Shown here: in pieces, positions 1 through 10,999 of the stretch
Layout of the letters: the number at the start of each line of letters is the position of its first letter
Position numbering within the stretch: position 1 is the stretch's first letter
Assembly (NCBI GenBank): GCA_036365145.1
Contig: JAEOAD010000035.1
Coordinates: 4,215,501-4,279,500 of the forward strand
Direction: 5' to 3'
Length of the DNA: 64,000 nt
From: Orientallactaga sibirica
Lineage: Eukaryota; Chordata; Mammalia; Rodentia; Dipodidae
The notes under the pieces: generated by a model
The model's database searches: none
Told to the model about the DNA's origin: nothing
The model's input: the letters and a program-made list of their open reading frames with translations, nothing else
Translations under genes and position numbers: made by a program

Positions 1-1729
1 ACATTTTGTACCTCACAACTTATAAGCTGAGGGTTCATTTCCATGTTCTTTTCATCCCGAAAAAGAACACTTTCATTTTAAGGACAAAGAAAACAATTGC
101 TTTAATAAATATCATTTTGGACAAGTTTCTGAGGACTGCTTGGACGAGTGACCATGGCAAAACATCATTGTGGTGAGTTAAGTGTAAATGGTTCAGAAAC
201 ACACAGATTACATTTCCTTAGAAACACCCAAGGGCTTCCAGAAATGAATGGAGAAAATCCTTGGGAAATGTGCATTTCAGATTTTATTTTTTTTTTTTCT
301 TCTTTTGCACTCTGTTGATTTTATTTTCCTCTACAAAATGCTTCCTAGGGTGACCTCATCTCTTGTGGTCAGGATGCTGTCAGGCCGTGTTGTCATTAAT
401 CCTGTTGCATTCTGGGTGGGCCAACCTGATATCAGCCATGTTCCTTCTCTTACATAGTTAGATTTCCTTTCTATGTGGGAAACATATAAAACTAAAAACG
501 CAATTCAAAGTCTGTATGAAGCTTTTGGGCCCTGTGAAAGTTGACCCTCGTGACATAGAGATGAATGTGCGAGTTGCTTGTTGAAAACGGATAAGTCTTC
601 TGTGCTTTAACTCGGAAAATGCTAGGCTGGATATGGATGTTGCAGGAGGACCCATAAATCTAGATTTGAAGACTCTTAGAAGGTGCTTTTGAAGGTCCTT
701 TAACCCATTCCCAAGCCTCAGATATGTCTCAATATAAGGCATGACAGAGAAAGAATTATGGTCCTGTTTCTTAAATATCTCTTTAAATAAATTTTGTTCA
801 ACATGCTTTAGAAAATGTCCCTATATTTTCTTCTCTGTGGAGAATCCCACAAAACTAACCAAATTCTATTTGTAGGAATTTATGTTTGTTTTCATTTCTC
901 CTGTCTTTGGAGAAGGCTGAATCTGGGAGACTGGACTGGTGTTCCTGCATGTTTCTGCTGGTCCTGGCACTAGCTTGGTCAGTGAAGCTCGTCAGATATT
1001 TCCTCTTTCCAAAGATAATGCTGCTGACAGTGTCTTGGGATTCTCCCTACTTTGTATCCAAGCCAGGTAGTCTCCATTCTTGCTGACCTGTCTTAAATCC
1101 TTTAAATCGCAGGACACTGTATGATAAGCAAAAGCAATTCAGCTCACTTAATGAGAGCAAGGAACAGTACAAAGGATGGTATCTGTCTCCTTAGAGCTTA
1201 AAGTTGAGCTGGGATTGTAGGTTTCACATGCTGGCTAAGACAGGAGATAGGCAAGCCCTGTCCCTAAAGACACAGAGGAGACAAAACTGGTTGTAAGCAG
1301 AACAACACAACTACTTCTAGAACCCAAACCCAAACATACAGTCATCACCCGACACTAGTGCTTGGATAGATATTTAACTTCAAGTACTAACTGTGGGAAT
1401 CTGGGACATTGTCACCTGGGAGGATTCTATTCTGCTCCACTCATCCCCCAGCTCAATCTACAAAGATTTTCTTCAGGGTCAGACATGCCATGAAAACATG
1501 TAGCTTTGCTGGTACATTGAGAAAGTGCCACCTGATTTGGCAGAGGGAGCAATGTCCACACTAAATATGGCAGAGGTGACAATATGAGACCTACATTTAC
1601 TGGCCTGAAGAAGCCGCCACGGGTATACAAAGCAATACATTGAATATGGGTCTGATTAGGCTTAGTGCATGTCAGATGTAATATACATGATAACTCTACT
1701 ACAAACATGGAGAGAATGTATATAGGATT
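1..1729. other. Anonymous single-copy DNA, no feature seen
   Basis: Moderately AT-rich sequence without a recognisable repeat, RNA gene or convincing exon. Open frames here are under 100 codons with no domain or signal I know. There is a short T-run near 282-300. It could be intronic or intergenic; nothing in the sequence decides this. Confidence 0.5.
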
Positions 1730-2094
1730 GCATTAACATTTCTGTATAGTAAAATGAGATTGGTCTGTGACATTTATAATGACAAATGATGACACATATG
1801 AAAATCATTAAAGCCATCACTAATAAAGTAAACTATAGTAAAAAATCAACAGAGGAATGAAAATGGTACACTGAATTTATTCTTACCACTACTTATACTA
1901 TTGAAAGGAGAACAGAGACACAAAGATATCAGAAACATATGGAAAACAGAGCCAAATGGTAACTGTGAACTCATCTGTATCAGTAAGTGCATTAAATGAG
2001 GGCGCTCTAAACATCATGACCAAAGGGCAGAAGTTGAAAGAAAAGATCAAACGGCAAAATCCGACTGAATATTGACTACAAGGAATACATTTTA
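1730..2094 (+). mobile_element. Ancient L1 (L1M-type) ORF2 fossil, first part
   Basis: A-rich text around 1905-2075 (gagacacaaagatatcagaa, then a block about recurring ORF2 peptide positions) resembles the early ORF2 region of old mammalian L1 elements. It is full of stops and indels, so it is a dead fossil. The fossil resumes at 3577 after a 1.48-kb insertion, and the 11-bp text aatacatttta occurs at both borders (2084-2094 and 3577-3587). Family is recognised from memory; the subfamily is not determined. Confidence 0.6.
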
Positions 2095-2303
2095 GGGCTG
2101 GAGAGATGGCTCAGTGTTCAAGGCACTTGCCTGCAGAACCTAAGGACTTGAGTTTGATTCTCCAGGACCCACATAAGCCACATGCACAAGGTGGGACATG
2201 CATCTGGAGTTCGTTTGCAGTGGCTGCAGGCCCTGGTATGCCCATTCTCCCTCCCTCTCTCTCTCTCTCTCTCTTTCTCTCTCAAATAGATAAATAAGTA
2301 AAT
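2095..2303 (+). mobile_element. DIP-like tRNA-derived SINE, short form
   Basis: Starts gggctggagagatggctcag (tRNA-like A box) with a B-box-like region near 2150-2162, then cacaaggtgggacatgcatc and a (CT)n tract ending in aaatagataaataagtaaa. This is the layout of B2-superfamily Pol III SINEs with a 3' polyadenylation-type tail. It sits exactly at the break in the L1 fossil. Confidence 0.9.
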
Positions 2304-2405
2304 TTTTTTGTTATCGATACTTTATAGATTTAGGTTCCTATAGAAGAGTATGCAAAAGGGAGTATCTAGTTCTTAAGCAAATTCAGTAATGAAAATCTTT
2401 TCTAA

Positions 2406-2572
2406 TTTTTTTTTTTTTTTTTTTTTTTGGTTTTTCAAGGTAGGATTTCACTCTAGCTCAGGCTGACCTGGAATTCACTATGTAGTCTCAGGGTGGCCTC
2501 AAACTCACGGTGATCCTCCTACCTCTGCCTCCCTAGTGCTGGGATTAAAGGCGTGCGCCACCACACCCAGCT
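2406..2572 (-). mobile_element. B1 SINE, jerboa-type
   Basis: On the minus strand this is a 7SL-derived B1: head 'gctgggtgtggtggcg', right part with the gtgaattccaggtcagcct signature, and an A tail seen here as a T-run at 2406-2428. It is close in sequence to the other young B1 copies of the window. Confidence 0.92.
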
Positions 2573-2577
2573 AAAAC

Positions 2578-3576
2578 CATTTTTTATTGACAACTTCTAA
2601 TTTTTAAAATTTAAATTTTTTTTTTTAATTTTTGGAGAGAGACACAGAGAGAGACAGAGAGAGAAGGGAGAGGGAGACAGATAGAGAATGGGAGAGCCAG
2701 CAGTCTCTCAGCTGCCGTGAACAAAATCCAGATGTGTGCGCTCCCCTTGTGGGCAAGTGCAGCATTGCGCCCTTGAGTCACTTTGCATCTGGCTAAAGGT
2801 GGGACCTGGAGATTGGAACCCAGTTCTTAGGCTTAGCAGGCAGGCGCCTTAACCACTAAGCCATCTCTCCAGCCTTTTGACAACTTCTATAAACCTCCCT
2901 TCCCCCACTTTCCCTTCACAACTCCACTCTCCATCATATCCCCACCCTCTCTCCATTAGTCTTTTATTTTGATGACATCATCTTTTCTTCCTGTTATGAG
3001 GGTCTTGAGAAGGTTTTGCTAGGCACTGCGAGGTCATGGATATGGAGGCCAATTTTTGTCTGGACAGTTGCATTGTAAGGAGGGGTATCCTTCCTTTGGC
3101 TCTTACATTCTTTCCATCACCTCTTCCGCAATGAACCCTGACCCTTGGAGGGTGGGATAGAGATGTTTCAGTGCTGGACACTCTTCTTCTCAGCACTATG
3201 TTGCCTTTTGGGTCATCCCAGTAGTCATCGCCATCTAAAAAGAGAAGCTTCTCTAACTAGAAGTGTGAGTAGCATTAATACATGAATATGAACATTAAGT
3301 GTAGTGCTTTAAGGGTAGTTTGGTGGGAATAATATATACATTTAGCCAGATAGGAGCAGGCTTTATACTCCTAAGGCTCATGACCTCCCTTCCACAGGCT
3401 CTTGATTAGGTTTTTCAGTACCAGGTATATGTTCCCGCCCATAGAGAGGGCCTCCAGTCCAACTAGAGAGCAGTTGGCTTCCCCTGGAGCAGACATGCCA
3501 CTATTGCACCCGTTCGATCATTTGGCCTGTCTGGCCAAACTTGAGGCTTCCAGTGAAACATTTTTTGAAAAAAAGA
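2578..3576 (-). mobile_element. Younger L1 3' end, 5'-truncated
   Basis: Read on the minus strand the element ends in tatagaagttgtcaataaaa, the same terminus as the plus-strand L1 end at about 46840. The DIP element at 2600-2876 is inserted only about 20 bases from its poly(A). The body to about 3570 has no coding frame longer than 80 codons and looks like 3' UTR and ORF2 end of a rodent L1. The 5' boundary is uncertain. Direct repeats of 11 bp flank the whole 2095-3576 block. Confidence 0.55.
2600..2876 (-). mobile_element. DIP-like SINE, long form
   Basis: Minus-strand copy of the longer DIP subfamily. It is bounded by a perfect 13-bp target-site duplication ttgacaacttcta (2587-2599 and 2877-2889), which interrupts the L1 3' end. 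It holds a CTCF-like core (CCACAAGGGGAGCGC on the minus strand, 2738-2752), here with one extra base compared with other copies. Confidence 0.92.
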
Positions 3577-4030
3577 AATACATTTTAGAGTCAGAGAAAG
3601 AAATAGGTTGGAAGGAAAGGATGGAAAATGATAAACCAGGAAAGTAGTCGCTGAAAAAGAACCGCAACACTCATGATACCACAGGGCAAGACTGAATTGG
3701 CTTATCAACTTATTTATCCCTTATTGTGAAATGAGGTCTTGCCAAACTCTGGTCACCAGCTATTGGGCTCAGGTGGTTCTTCTTCTCCAGAGTGGCCCAG
3801 ACCACAGGTATATGCTTACCAGGCCCAGCTGTAAGATCAAGTGTGAAGAAGATACATTCCTAGAGGGAGGGAGGGATATTTTATGGTGCTTAATATATGA
3901 ATCCATCAAGGAAACATAGTAATTAGAAATATAGATACCTAGCCACTGATTTGCAAAACAAAACTAAAATACCACAACTGAAAGAAGAAATTGATTACAT
4001 AGCAATGTGCTTTTCACACAGTACCATAAC
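3577..4030 (+). mobile_element. Ancient L1 ORF2 fossil, second part
   Basis: 3577-3665 (agaaataggttggaaggaaa and following) and 3905-4018 (aaactaaaataccacaactg, gaaagaagaaattgattaca) align by eye with consecutive stretches of L1M ORF2, continuing the fossil that stops at 2094. The part at about 3731-3830 does not fit and looks like a worn minus-strand B1-type SINE, though weakly. Confidence 0.55.
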
Positions 4031-4033
4031 CCT

Positions 4034-4413
4034 AGTGGTTTGAATATGGAACATCTCCCCACAGCGCCACAAGCTCACGTGCTCAAGTTTAGCCCTGACT
4101 GGCCGTGTTAATTTGGGAAGTTCTGGAACCTTGAGGAGGAAGAGCCTATTTGGAGACAGTGGGTCACTGAAGGTCTCTCACAGAAGGCTATCCCTGGCCC
4201 CCAGTCCCTTCCCTTTCTGCTCTTCCTGTATTCTTTGAAGGGGGGCAGCTTCCTCCTCCATGGTGAAGCTGTCTCACCCCAGGCCTAGAATCAACAAAGC
4301 CAAGGACTTTGGACTCAAATATCTGAAACTGTGAGCCAAAATAAATACTTCATCCTTTTCAGTTGCTCGTCTCAGGCATTCTGGTCACAGCTACACAAAA
4401 GCAACTAAGGCCA
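4034..4413 (+). mobile_element. MaLR/ORR1-like solo LTR
   Basis: Begins tagtggtttgaatatggaac and ends with gtgagccaaaataaatactt plus cagctacacaaaagcaact. This is the usual plan of rodent MaLR (ERVL-type) LTRs: TGGTTTGAAT start, AATAAA polyadenylation signal (about 4340) and an 'aactaaggcca' end. No internal retroviral sequence follows, so it is a solo LTR. It carries no intact gene. Confidence 0.75.
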
Positions 4414-4531
4414 GTGTTTAGGTCGTTGGGGGGAGGGGGTTAGCCCAGCTGACCACTGTGCATGTGTTTGACTTGGTCTCACACAAGGTGACACCTAGTT
4501 CTCACTTTTCTGACCTCCCAGGGATGGAGGC

Positions 4532-4540
4532 TGCCATCTT
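4532..4540 (+). promoter_or_regulatory. YY1-like motif
   Basis: tgccatctt matches the YY1 core (GCCATCTT). It lies 13 bp before the CTCF motif, a spacing range seen at many architectural sites, but a 9-bp match alone is weak evidence. Confidence 0.35.
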
Positions 4541-4553
4541 TCCCGGGTTCTCT

Positions 4554-4570
4554 CCACTAGGTGGCAGCAC
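4554..4570 (+). promoter_or_regulatory. CTCF-binding motif
   Basis: ccactaggtggcagcac fits the core vertebrate CTCF consensus (CCASYAGRKGGCRS) at every position. It is outside any repeat, between a solo LTR and a candidate enhancer. Forward-strand orientation predicts that a cohesin loop anchored here would extend rightwards into the window. Occupancy cannot be seen from sequence. Confidence 0.7.
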
Positions 4571-4694
4571 TGAGACGCAGAGGTGCCGAGCTCTGAGGCT
4601 CCAAATGGAAGGAACTTGACTGCAAGGCTGGGCCTCCCTCAGTCAGACTTCCAGTCTCCCTGCTGTCTCCCCTCCACCCCCTGGAGGCACCTTC

Positions 4695-5000
4695 CCCAGG
4701 CTTCCAATAATCAACCTTGTGCTCTATAATAGAAGCTTTTAACGTTATAATCTCTTGTCACATTATTCATCCGTCTCATCCAGGCCCAGGAAACCATTTC
4801 CTGGAGGCCTAGTTTTATAATTTTGTTCATTAGCCCCACTAATACATTCTCTTGGAAACCACAGTTTAATAAATTTCATAGTGCATGACCAGCGGACTTA
4901 ATGAATATTAGTCACTCGCAGCAACTTCTGTTTATTCAGCTTCTCCCTCTTCTCCTCCCTTCCCTTACTCCAGACCTGGATCTGTGGAATGATAATAAGA
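4695..5000. promoter_or_regulatory. Candidate conserved enhancer (AT-rich, homeodomain motifs)
   Basis: The block has repeated TAAT/ATTA cores (for example ccaataatcaacc, cactaatacattc, cttaatgaatattagtc), an aaccacag RUNX-type word and aatgataataagatag with a GATA core, followed by a pyrimidine stretch. It is free of transposon text. Such composition is common in developmental enhancers, but conservation was not tested. Confidence 0.35.
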
Positions 5001-5764
5001 TAGAGGGGCTGGCTGGCCACAGAACACTCCAGACAAGGAGTGCAAGAATCTCTCTAAGCTCACACCTGTTTTAAGATTTGTTATCCTTAAAACGAGAAGC
5101 TGTAGGGATTCACTGGGCTCTTTCCTTGTAGCTCCCACAGGACCTTGCTATTAAACCACAGGGAGGAGCCCGGCTTCAGAGCACTTAAAAGTACTTATGT
5201 CAAATCCATCCCATTCTTCCGGCCTCCGTTCCTCCATCCAGCCACCATCCCCAGGGGCTGGAGCACATTACAAGGTATTCACTTCATATGAATGGGCACA
5301 AACAGACTTTTTCACCATTTCGATATGTCTACATTTGCAGACACATCCTGTAGGGCTGCCTGAAACAGCCTTAATTTCAATTTACTGTCTCCCAGAGGAC
5401 CTTGCCATGCTGCGGAAAGTGGAAAACTCAATGGTCGTTTCTTCTCCACGACCTCTCACCCCAGCCTCGCTCTGCCCTCCTCCTCTTTCAAGGAAAACGC
5501 CGCGCTGGGCGGGAGAACCTTTTACTCAAGATGAATTGAATGACGTTCTGATGCTTCTACCAGTGCACGAGAGCTTTTATATTTTTTAAAAAATAATGAG
5601 CAAGTTATACCAGATTACCACGTTTGGAAAGTGTTCAAAGTCGGTGTGCAAAGCCCAGTGAATACCGGCATGGGTCTCCCTGGAATATGATTATCCAAGA
5701 CAGCATGAAATTGTCGTCTTGACATTTTACAGTGTCGTTCTTGTTCTGCTGGGGCCAACTCCAT

Positions 5765-6130
5765 CGAACTTTTTATTATGGAAACTTTCAAATATATACC
5801 TGGGTGTGGAGCTCATTGTATAATGAGAGTCTGCATACCCATCCTTGAGCTTTCACAGTATCCAACATTTGACCCATCCTGCTGCCCTGAGTCAGTCCTC
5901 TCCCCACATATGCATATCTTCCTTGCTTGGAGATTTAAAACAAATTTAAAAAAAACCAAATCAATAGGTCTTTCCTCCTATAAATAGTTCCATATGAATT
6001 GCTAACTGAAAAGGACTTTCTGCTTTCAGTATGACTATTGTGCTCATGTCACACCTAACCCAAAGCAGTGATAATTCTTTAAAGTTATGTGAGGCCCAGC
6101 CGAGTCTGTGCTTATTTTCACATGATTTCC
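5765..6130 (-). mobile_element. Ancient L1 3' UTR relic
   Basis: ttttattatggaaactttca, then ataatgagagtctgcatacc, and later cacacctaacccaaagcagt with gataattcttta follow in order the T-rich reverse strand of an old mammalian L1 3' UTR that I know from other genomes. Orientation is inferred from the T-rich plus strand. The decay is heavy. Confidence 0.6.
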
Positions 6131-6721
6131 TGGAATGTCAGCAATTTTGGCAGCTATCATTATTCTCCCCGACACCTTCAATGTGTCTTCCTCCTGAATT
6201 GTGTTTCTGTAAGGCCCGCTTGCTGCACTGGCTGTTTTGTCTGCAAATCTTTGTTGAATACTTGCCCCTCCTTACTCTTCTTCCTTCTCCTCACTCCTTC
6301 TCCTTCCCCTTCTTCCTCCTCCTCCTCCTCTTCATTCTTCAGTTTCAGGCTGTCAATTTGCTTATGTTGCTCATCGCTTTGTTCTGTAGAAACGTCCCAT
6401 GGTGCAGATCTAACCGATTGTTTCATTGATCTGATTTCAGTAGTCAGGGTTGTTTCCAGAAGAGGAAGAAGCTGGGGCTGAGGTGTTTGTCTTTTGTTTT
6501 TTTGCTGTCGTGTATACGTGTGCGTAATATTTGCGGTGTGTGTGTGTGGGGGGGTGTATGCATAGGTATGCTTTGATGTTGTACCCTGTGTGTGCTCCTG
6601 CCACACACAGACCAGAGAATTCTGAAAGTCCTCCTTGATCATGCAATCAGCACGGTTTTCCTCTAGATGGAGTCTCTTATGGATTCTGGGACTTTCCATT
6701 TAGAGGTGAAATGTCTTATTC
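6131..6721. other. Anonymous DNA with a CTT/CCT-rich tract
   Basis: A pyrimidine-rich run lies at about 6268-6342 and short GT runs at 6525-6560. The 173-codon minus-strand frame across it is a product of the low-complexity tract (runs of Glu and Lys) and shows no domain. Confidence 0.5.
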
Positions 6722-6741
6722 TTTTGTGTGTGTGGATGCGT

Positions 6742-6773
<32 letters not shown>

Positions 6774-6986
6774 TAAGTGTGTGCATATGTGTGTGGAGGC
6801 CAGAAGGCAACCTCAGCTATCATCAGTCAATACACAGTCCCCTTCTTTTTGAGCCAGTGTCTAACTCTCCACCTCCCCACACCACATCACCATCACTGGT
6901 ATATTCCCATAGGCTCTGGGAATCAAACGTGAGTCCTCCTGCTTGCAAAGCAGATACTCTGCCCACATTGATCTCTCTCCAGCCCC
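6722..6986 (-). mobile_element. B4-type SINE with (GT)n
   Basis: Plus strand reads (GT)n, then gtgtggaggccagaaggcaa and, at the right end, gatctctctccagcccc. This is the reverse of a B4 (ID-B1 fusion) SINE: tRNA/ID-like head at the right, GT-rich tail at the left. The GT run is 6745-6772. Confidence 0.7.
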
Positions 6987-8005
6987 ATTTTTCATTCTTA
7001 AGATAAAAACAGAAAACATGCACAGGTATGTCAGTTGATTAGAATATTATGGATATTATTTTCCTTTGGTAGTTGGAGTTGAACTTGCTGTTAACTTGCC
7101 ATGGGTTTCAAAGCTCTATTTTAAAAGATGCCTGTGCCAGGCTCTTCTAACACCCTTGTAAAGTCCATCAAGTTGTAAAACCCTCTCAAATTTCCAGAAT
7201 AATACAGAGGACGAAGGGACAGGAACCATAGACAGAAGCAGTACCAGGACTCAGAAACAGAGATGTCAGATGCCAACGCGTCTGTACTTTTGAATTGCAA
7301 TTGTTTGCTAAATGAATGCTGGATCCAAAACTCCATCACAAATAGGTTAATGCTAAAAAGGAAAAAGAATGATTAAGTAACTCCTGAACCAAACTAATAT
7401 CTGAGTATCAAGTGATGCTGACATATATTGCCAAAAAATTTCCCTAAGAGTCTGTGACTTTGATCTGCTTCTCCAGCAAACCAAGGGTGCATTGAATCAA
7501 GAAACTAACTGCAGTGTTCTGTTCACAGACGACACGCCAGAACAAACATTGACCAAGCAAACTTCTCTTATCTACCAGGGTAAAATAAACTCTAACATTT
7601 TAAAATTGTGTTTGTTTTATTTTTATTTCCTTTTTTAAACCTCAAAACATGCTTCTTTCAGTCCAGTAAATAAACTTTATGACCCTCAATGAGTCACGAC
7701 CCACCGACTACACTACTGACTTTCAGAAGGATTCCACATCTGGCTAAGATGGGGTCATAGTCTGTCTGAGGCAGCTGCCAATTTGAGGCTGGCTTTGGTG
7801 CGAATCTAACCATTGTGTCTGAAGTCATACTGGGGGAAAGATTGACTGGGGCTTGTCAGAAGCTATAAATAGCATCAAGGCCCTTCTTCACGTTTTTTCC
7901 TTTGGTCTGGGTAAAAAAAATAACAAGCAAAATGGAAGGAGACAACAGAGACAAAGTCAGAACCTTGGGATGCTGAAATTTTTTCTTTTTAAGAAAGAAA
8001 ACTAA
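6987..8005. other. Anonymous DNA, nothing recognised
   Basis: Single-copy-looking sequence with no repeat text, motif cluster or convincing exon. Confidence 0.45.
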
Positions 8006-8300
8006 GGGCTGGGGAGACAGCCTAGTTGGTAAAGCACTTGCCTCCCAAGCATGATGACCTGTGTTCAATCCCCAGAACCTACATAAACATGGCGACATGC
8101 ACACATAATCTCACTGCTGAGGAGGCAGAGGCAGGCAGAGCCCTGCCACTCACTGGCTAGCCAATGCTGCCTAATTGGTGTGCTCCAGGCTGATGACAGA
8201 CCCTGTCTCACAAAGACATGGACCGCACCCCTGAGCATGATGCCTGAGGTTGTCCTCTGGCTTCTGCATGCACAGATATGCATGTACACTTGAACATGTG
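8006..8300 (+). mobile_element. B4-type SINE
   Basis: ID-like head gggctggggagacagcctag with a tRNA B-box-like ttcaatccccag, a B1-like middle (gaggaggcagaggcaggcag) and an end gaggttgtcctctggcttct with alternating CA/TG. This is the B4 head-to-tail plan. Confidence 0.75.
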
Positions 8301-8749
8301 TGCCCACATACTACACATGCATGTGGGCAACCACATACTCATATACACACTTCAGAAAATCAGGAAGACTAAAAGGTGTCGAGTACACGTGTATGTGTGC
8401 AACCACATTCCTTTACACACATAATAAAGAGGACCCAAATGTGTCAACTGGCCTACATGCTCGCCTGCCCCATATCCTAGTTCAGTAACCACCAAAGGTT
8501 GCTGAATGCTGTCTGAGCTCAGTGTGTGCTGCCACACGTCGCAAAGGTTGAGGAGCAAGGAGCAAGCAAATGTGACAATAGGTGTCATCCTCCACCAGCG
8601 AAATTTAACAGACACATGAAGGACTCTGAACACTCACCTGTGCCTGCTACTACACTTCTATTCAAAACTCAGAGGTTTTGTGATGGTGGTCCGAGGGTGA
8701 GCCCATTCTCTCACTTGCCAGAGAGACGTGATTGTGAGTAGTGCTTATA

Positions 8750-8925
8750 AGCACAACCCTCAGAGAGGGCAGAAACTGGCTCTGCCACCTTCCTGCCGTG
8801 TGGACTTGGACTTGGATTACCTAATCTCTTCTTGCTTCTGCCCTCCTTTGTATAACAGGGTTGATGACACTGACCATGGGGATGATAAAATAGCCATGAG
8901 CAGGCAGCACTGAAGGTTTAGTGCA
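8750..8925 (+). mobile_element. MIR SINE
   Basis: ggctctgccaccttcctgcc, gtgtggacttgg and tataacagggttgatgacac match in order the MIR core ('tctgccactt...gtgaccttggg...aaaatggggatgat'). It is an old tRNA-derived SINE shared by all mammals. Confidence 0.6.
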
Positions 8926-9275
8926 TTCGCACCTAAAGCTCGTGGGACAGAATGTGAGGTGTAAGGCATGTGTCCGTGATGGTAAGTCCTTAAAGAGCTG
9001 GTCACGTTCATCCAGAAGGACCATGGCCAGTTGCATTTGGGAGCTTTCTGTAGAGGAGCAAATTAAAACTGGGTCTCCCTTCATTCAGTGTGTCAGAACT
9101 GGGACTTATTCAGTGGGACTTTGCCATGCAGGATGGGTAAGACAGTGCTTTCTGCGGCACAGGTTCAAAGATGCATAGAGCACCTGTTCACGACCCTTCC
9201 CATCTTTTTGAGAACAAAGGGAGCTCTAGTGTGGGACTTTGCTCAAGATCCTGTCCCTCTGTAAAGATAAGGGGT

Positions 9276-9482
9276 ATAGGGCTCGAGAGATGGCTCAGCA
9301 GTTAAGGTACATATCTATAAAGCCTAAGGACCCAGGTTTGATCCCCCAGTACCCATGTAAAGCCAGATGCACAAAGTGGCACGTGTGTCTGGAGTTTGTT
9401 TTCAGTGGCTAGGGGCCCTGGCACACCCATTCTGTCTGTGTGTCAAATAAATAAATAAAATGTTTCTTTTTTAAAAAAAAAA
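9276..9482 (+). mobile_element. DIP-like SINE, short form
   Basis: Complete short-form copy, from the A box to the AATAAATAAATAAAA tail. A perfect 13-bp target-site duplication aaagataaggggt flanks it (9263-9275 and 9483-9495), so both ends are exact. Confidence 0.95.
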
Positions 9483-9495
9483 AAAGATAAGGGGT

Positions 9496-10355
9496 GCAAT
9501 TCCTCTCCAGCTGTGATGGGTGAGGCAGAGCTCACGACCATTTAAACCTCAGGCTGCAAACTTAAGAATGTCTCCCAAGAGCTTTAAGAATATCATGAAC
9601 TCAGAGATATATTTTAAATAAGATAGAGTCAGAAATATGAGGAATCTTTTCTTTCTTTTTATTTATGTTTTCAACTTTTTTATTATTATTAGTTATGGAC
9701 ATACTCAGTATATAAACACCACTTGTTGGTACCATCCCTAGCTCTCATCCCTGAAGGGAGCCTCCTCACTGGGGATGCCGGTTATCCCCATGGGGGTTGT
9801 GGGGCCAAGACAGGAGAATGACTGGAGAGCACAGGTCAGCCAGTCTAGCAGTGGCGGCTCCAGGTGTGATGAGAAGCTCAGTCTCAAACAGTGCAGAAGA
9901 GCGATGGACGTAGGCCTAACGCAGGTTCTCATTCATTCATTCCAAAAACTTACAGACTGTTTACCTTCTTCTGCTTCTCAACTGCAAGTGTGAAAATAAT
10001 CAATCACATCTCTCCATGGTTCAGAAAGTCTCAATGGTTGTAATCTCTGACATAATTACAGCTGAACAGGCAACAGTTTTGGCCCAAAGATTTAATTTCT
10101 CTGTGCCTTATCCCTCTGTACACACCAGTCTGCTTCTATGCAGAACAACCCTGCACAAGTGTCAGGACAGGGCATAACAGCAAGCCTCTCACACAAACTG
10201 CTTCTAGCCCTGTCCAGGCAAAGCTCTTTCTCACCCTCATACTTCTTACTTCATTCAGGTCTTTCAACTCTGACCAGAATAGTCCATCAAGCTGTACTTA
10301 CAGCACTGTAAGGCTTCTCTTAGGCCAAAGTTTCAAATTCTTCTACATTCTTCTT
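9496..10355. other. Anonymous DNA; possible LINE piece
   Basis: About 9655-9830 (tatggacatactcagtatat, gatgccggttatccccatgg) reads like rodent LINE sequence but I cannot fix the family. The rest has no feature. Confidence 0.3.
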
Positions 10356-10368
10356 GAAAATCAGCTCC

Positions 10369-10601
10369 AAATCTGGGCGTGGTGGTGGACATCTTTAATC
10401 TCAGCATTGGGAGGCAGAGGTAGGAGGATTGCTGTGAGTTTGAGGCCACCCTGAGACTACATAGTTAACTCCAGGTCAGCCTGGCAGCCTGGGGCCAGAG
10501 TCAGACCCTACCTTGAAAAACCAAAAAACAACAACAAAAAAAAAAAAAAAGAAGAAAAGAAAAGAAAAGAAAAGAAAGAAAGAAAGAAGGAAAGAAAAAA
10601 A
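10369..10601 (+). mobile_element. B1 SINE with long purine tail
   Basis: Jerboa-type B1 (ctgggcgtggtggtggacat ... gagactacatagttaactcc) followed by an A-rich tail that has grown into an (AAAAG)n/(AAAG)n microsatellite at about 10541-10601. Target-site duplication gaaaatcagc lies at 10356-10365 and 10602-10611. Confidence 0.92.
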
Positions 10602-10679
10602 GAAAATCAGCACCAGCTCCAAAGCCACACAGTCAGGTGTCTAGCAGCAAATGACACTACTCCTTAGTACCAACTTTAC

Positions 10680-10999
10680 TGTTGAAGTCAAGTTCGCATT
10701 GCTGGCAGAAATCACCCAACCAAAAGCACCTTTTTGGGAAAAAAAAAAAAGGGGGTTTATTTTGGCTTACAGACTCAAGGGGAAACTCCATGATGGCAGG
10801 GAAAATGATGGCATGAGCAGAGGATGGACATCACCCCCTGGCTAACATCAGATGGACAACAGCAGCAGGAGAGTGAGCCAAACATTGTCAAGGGGAAGCT
10901 GGTTCTAACACCCTTAAGCCCGCCCCCAACACACTGCCTCCAGGAGGTGTTAAATCCCAAATCTCTATCAGCTGGGAGCACCTGAATCAAACCACCACA
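10680..10999 (-). mobile_element. Solo LTR of a lineage-specific MaLR family (copy 1)
   Basis: It is the reverse of the LTR at 52076-52421: left end tgttgaagtcaagttcgcat, right end gaatcaaaccaccaca. Shared inner words include gatggcatgagcagagg and ctgcctccaggagg. The 5-bp flanks (tttac and gaaat) do not match, so the target duplication is lost or the end is eroded. Confidence 0.8.

Larger units (their letters stand above)
4414..5764. other. Single-copy stretch with regulatory candidates
   Basis: This is the longest repeat-free part of the left half and is richer in GC and CpG than its surroundings. It contains the CTCF and YY1 motifs and an AT-rich block with many TAAT cores (entered separately). 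A 130-codon open frame at 5197-5589 encodes no domain I recognise, starts without a strong Kozak context and has no splice-site logic that I could confirm, so I do not call it a gene. Confidence 0.5.

Noticed and set aside
5197..5589. 130-codon plus-strand open frame in single-copy DNA
   Set aside because: No domain, no signal peptide, ordinary composition, and no conservation evidence. A protein search of the translation against rodents would decide; no hit would confirm rejection.
6178..6699. 173-codon minus-strand open frame, the longest of the window
   Set aside because: It runs over a CTT/CCT tract (Glu/Lys runs) and GT-rich text; composition alone explains its length.
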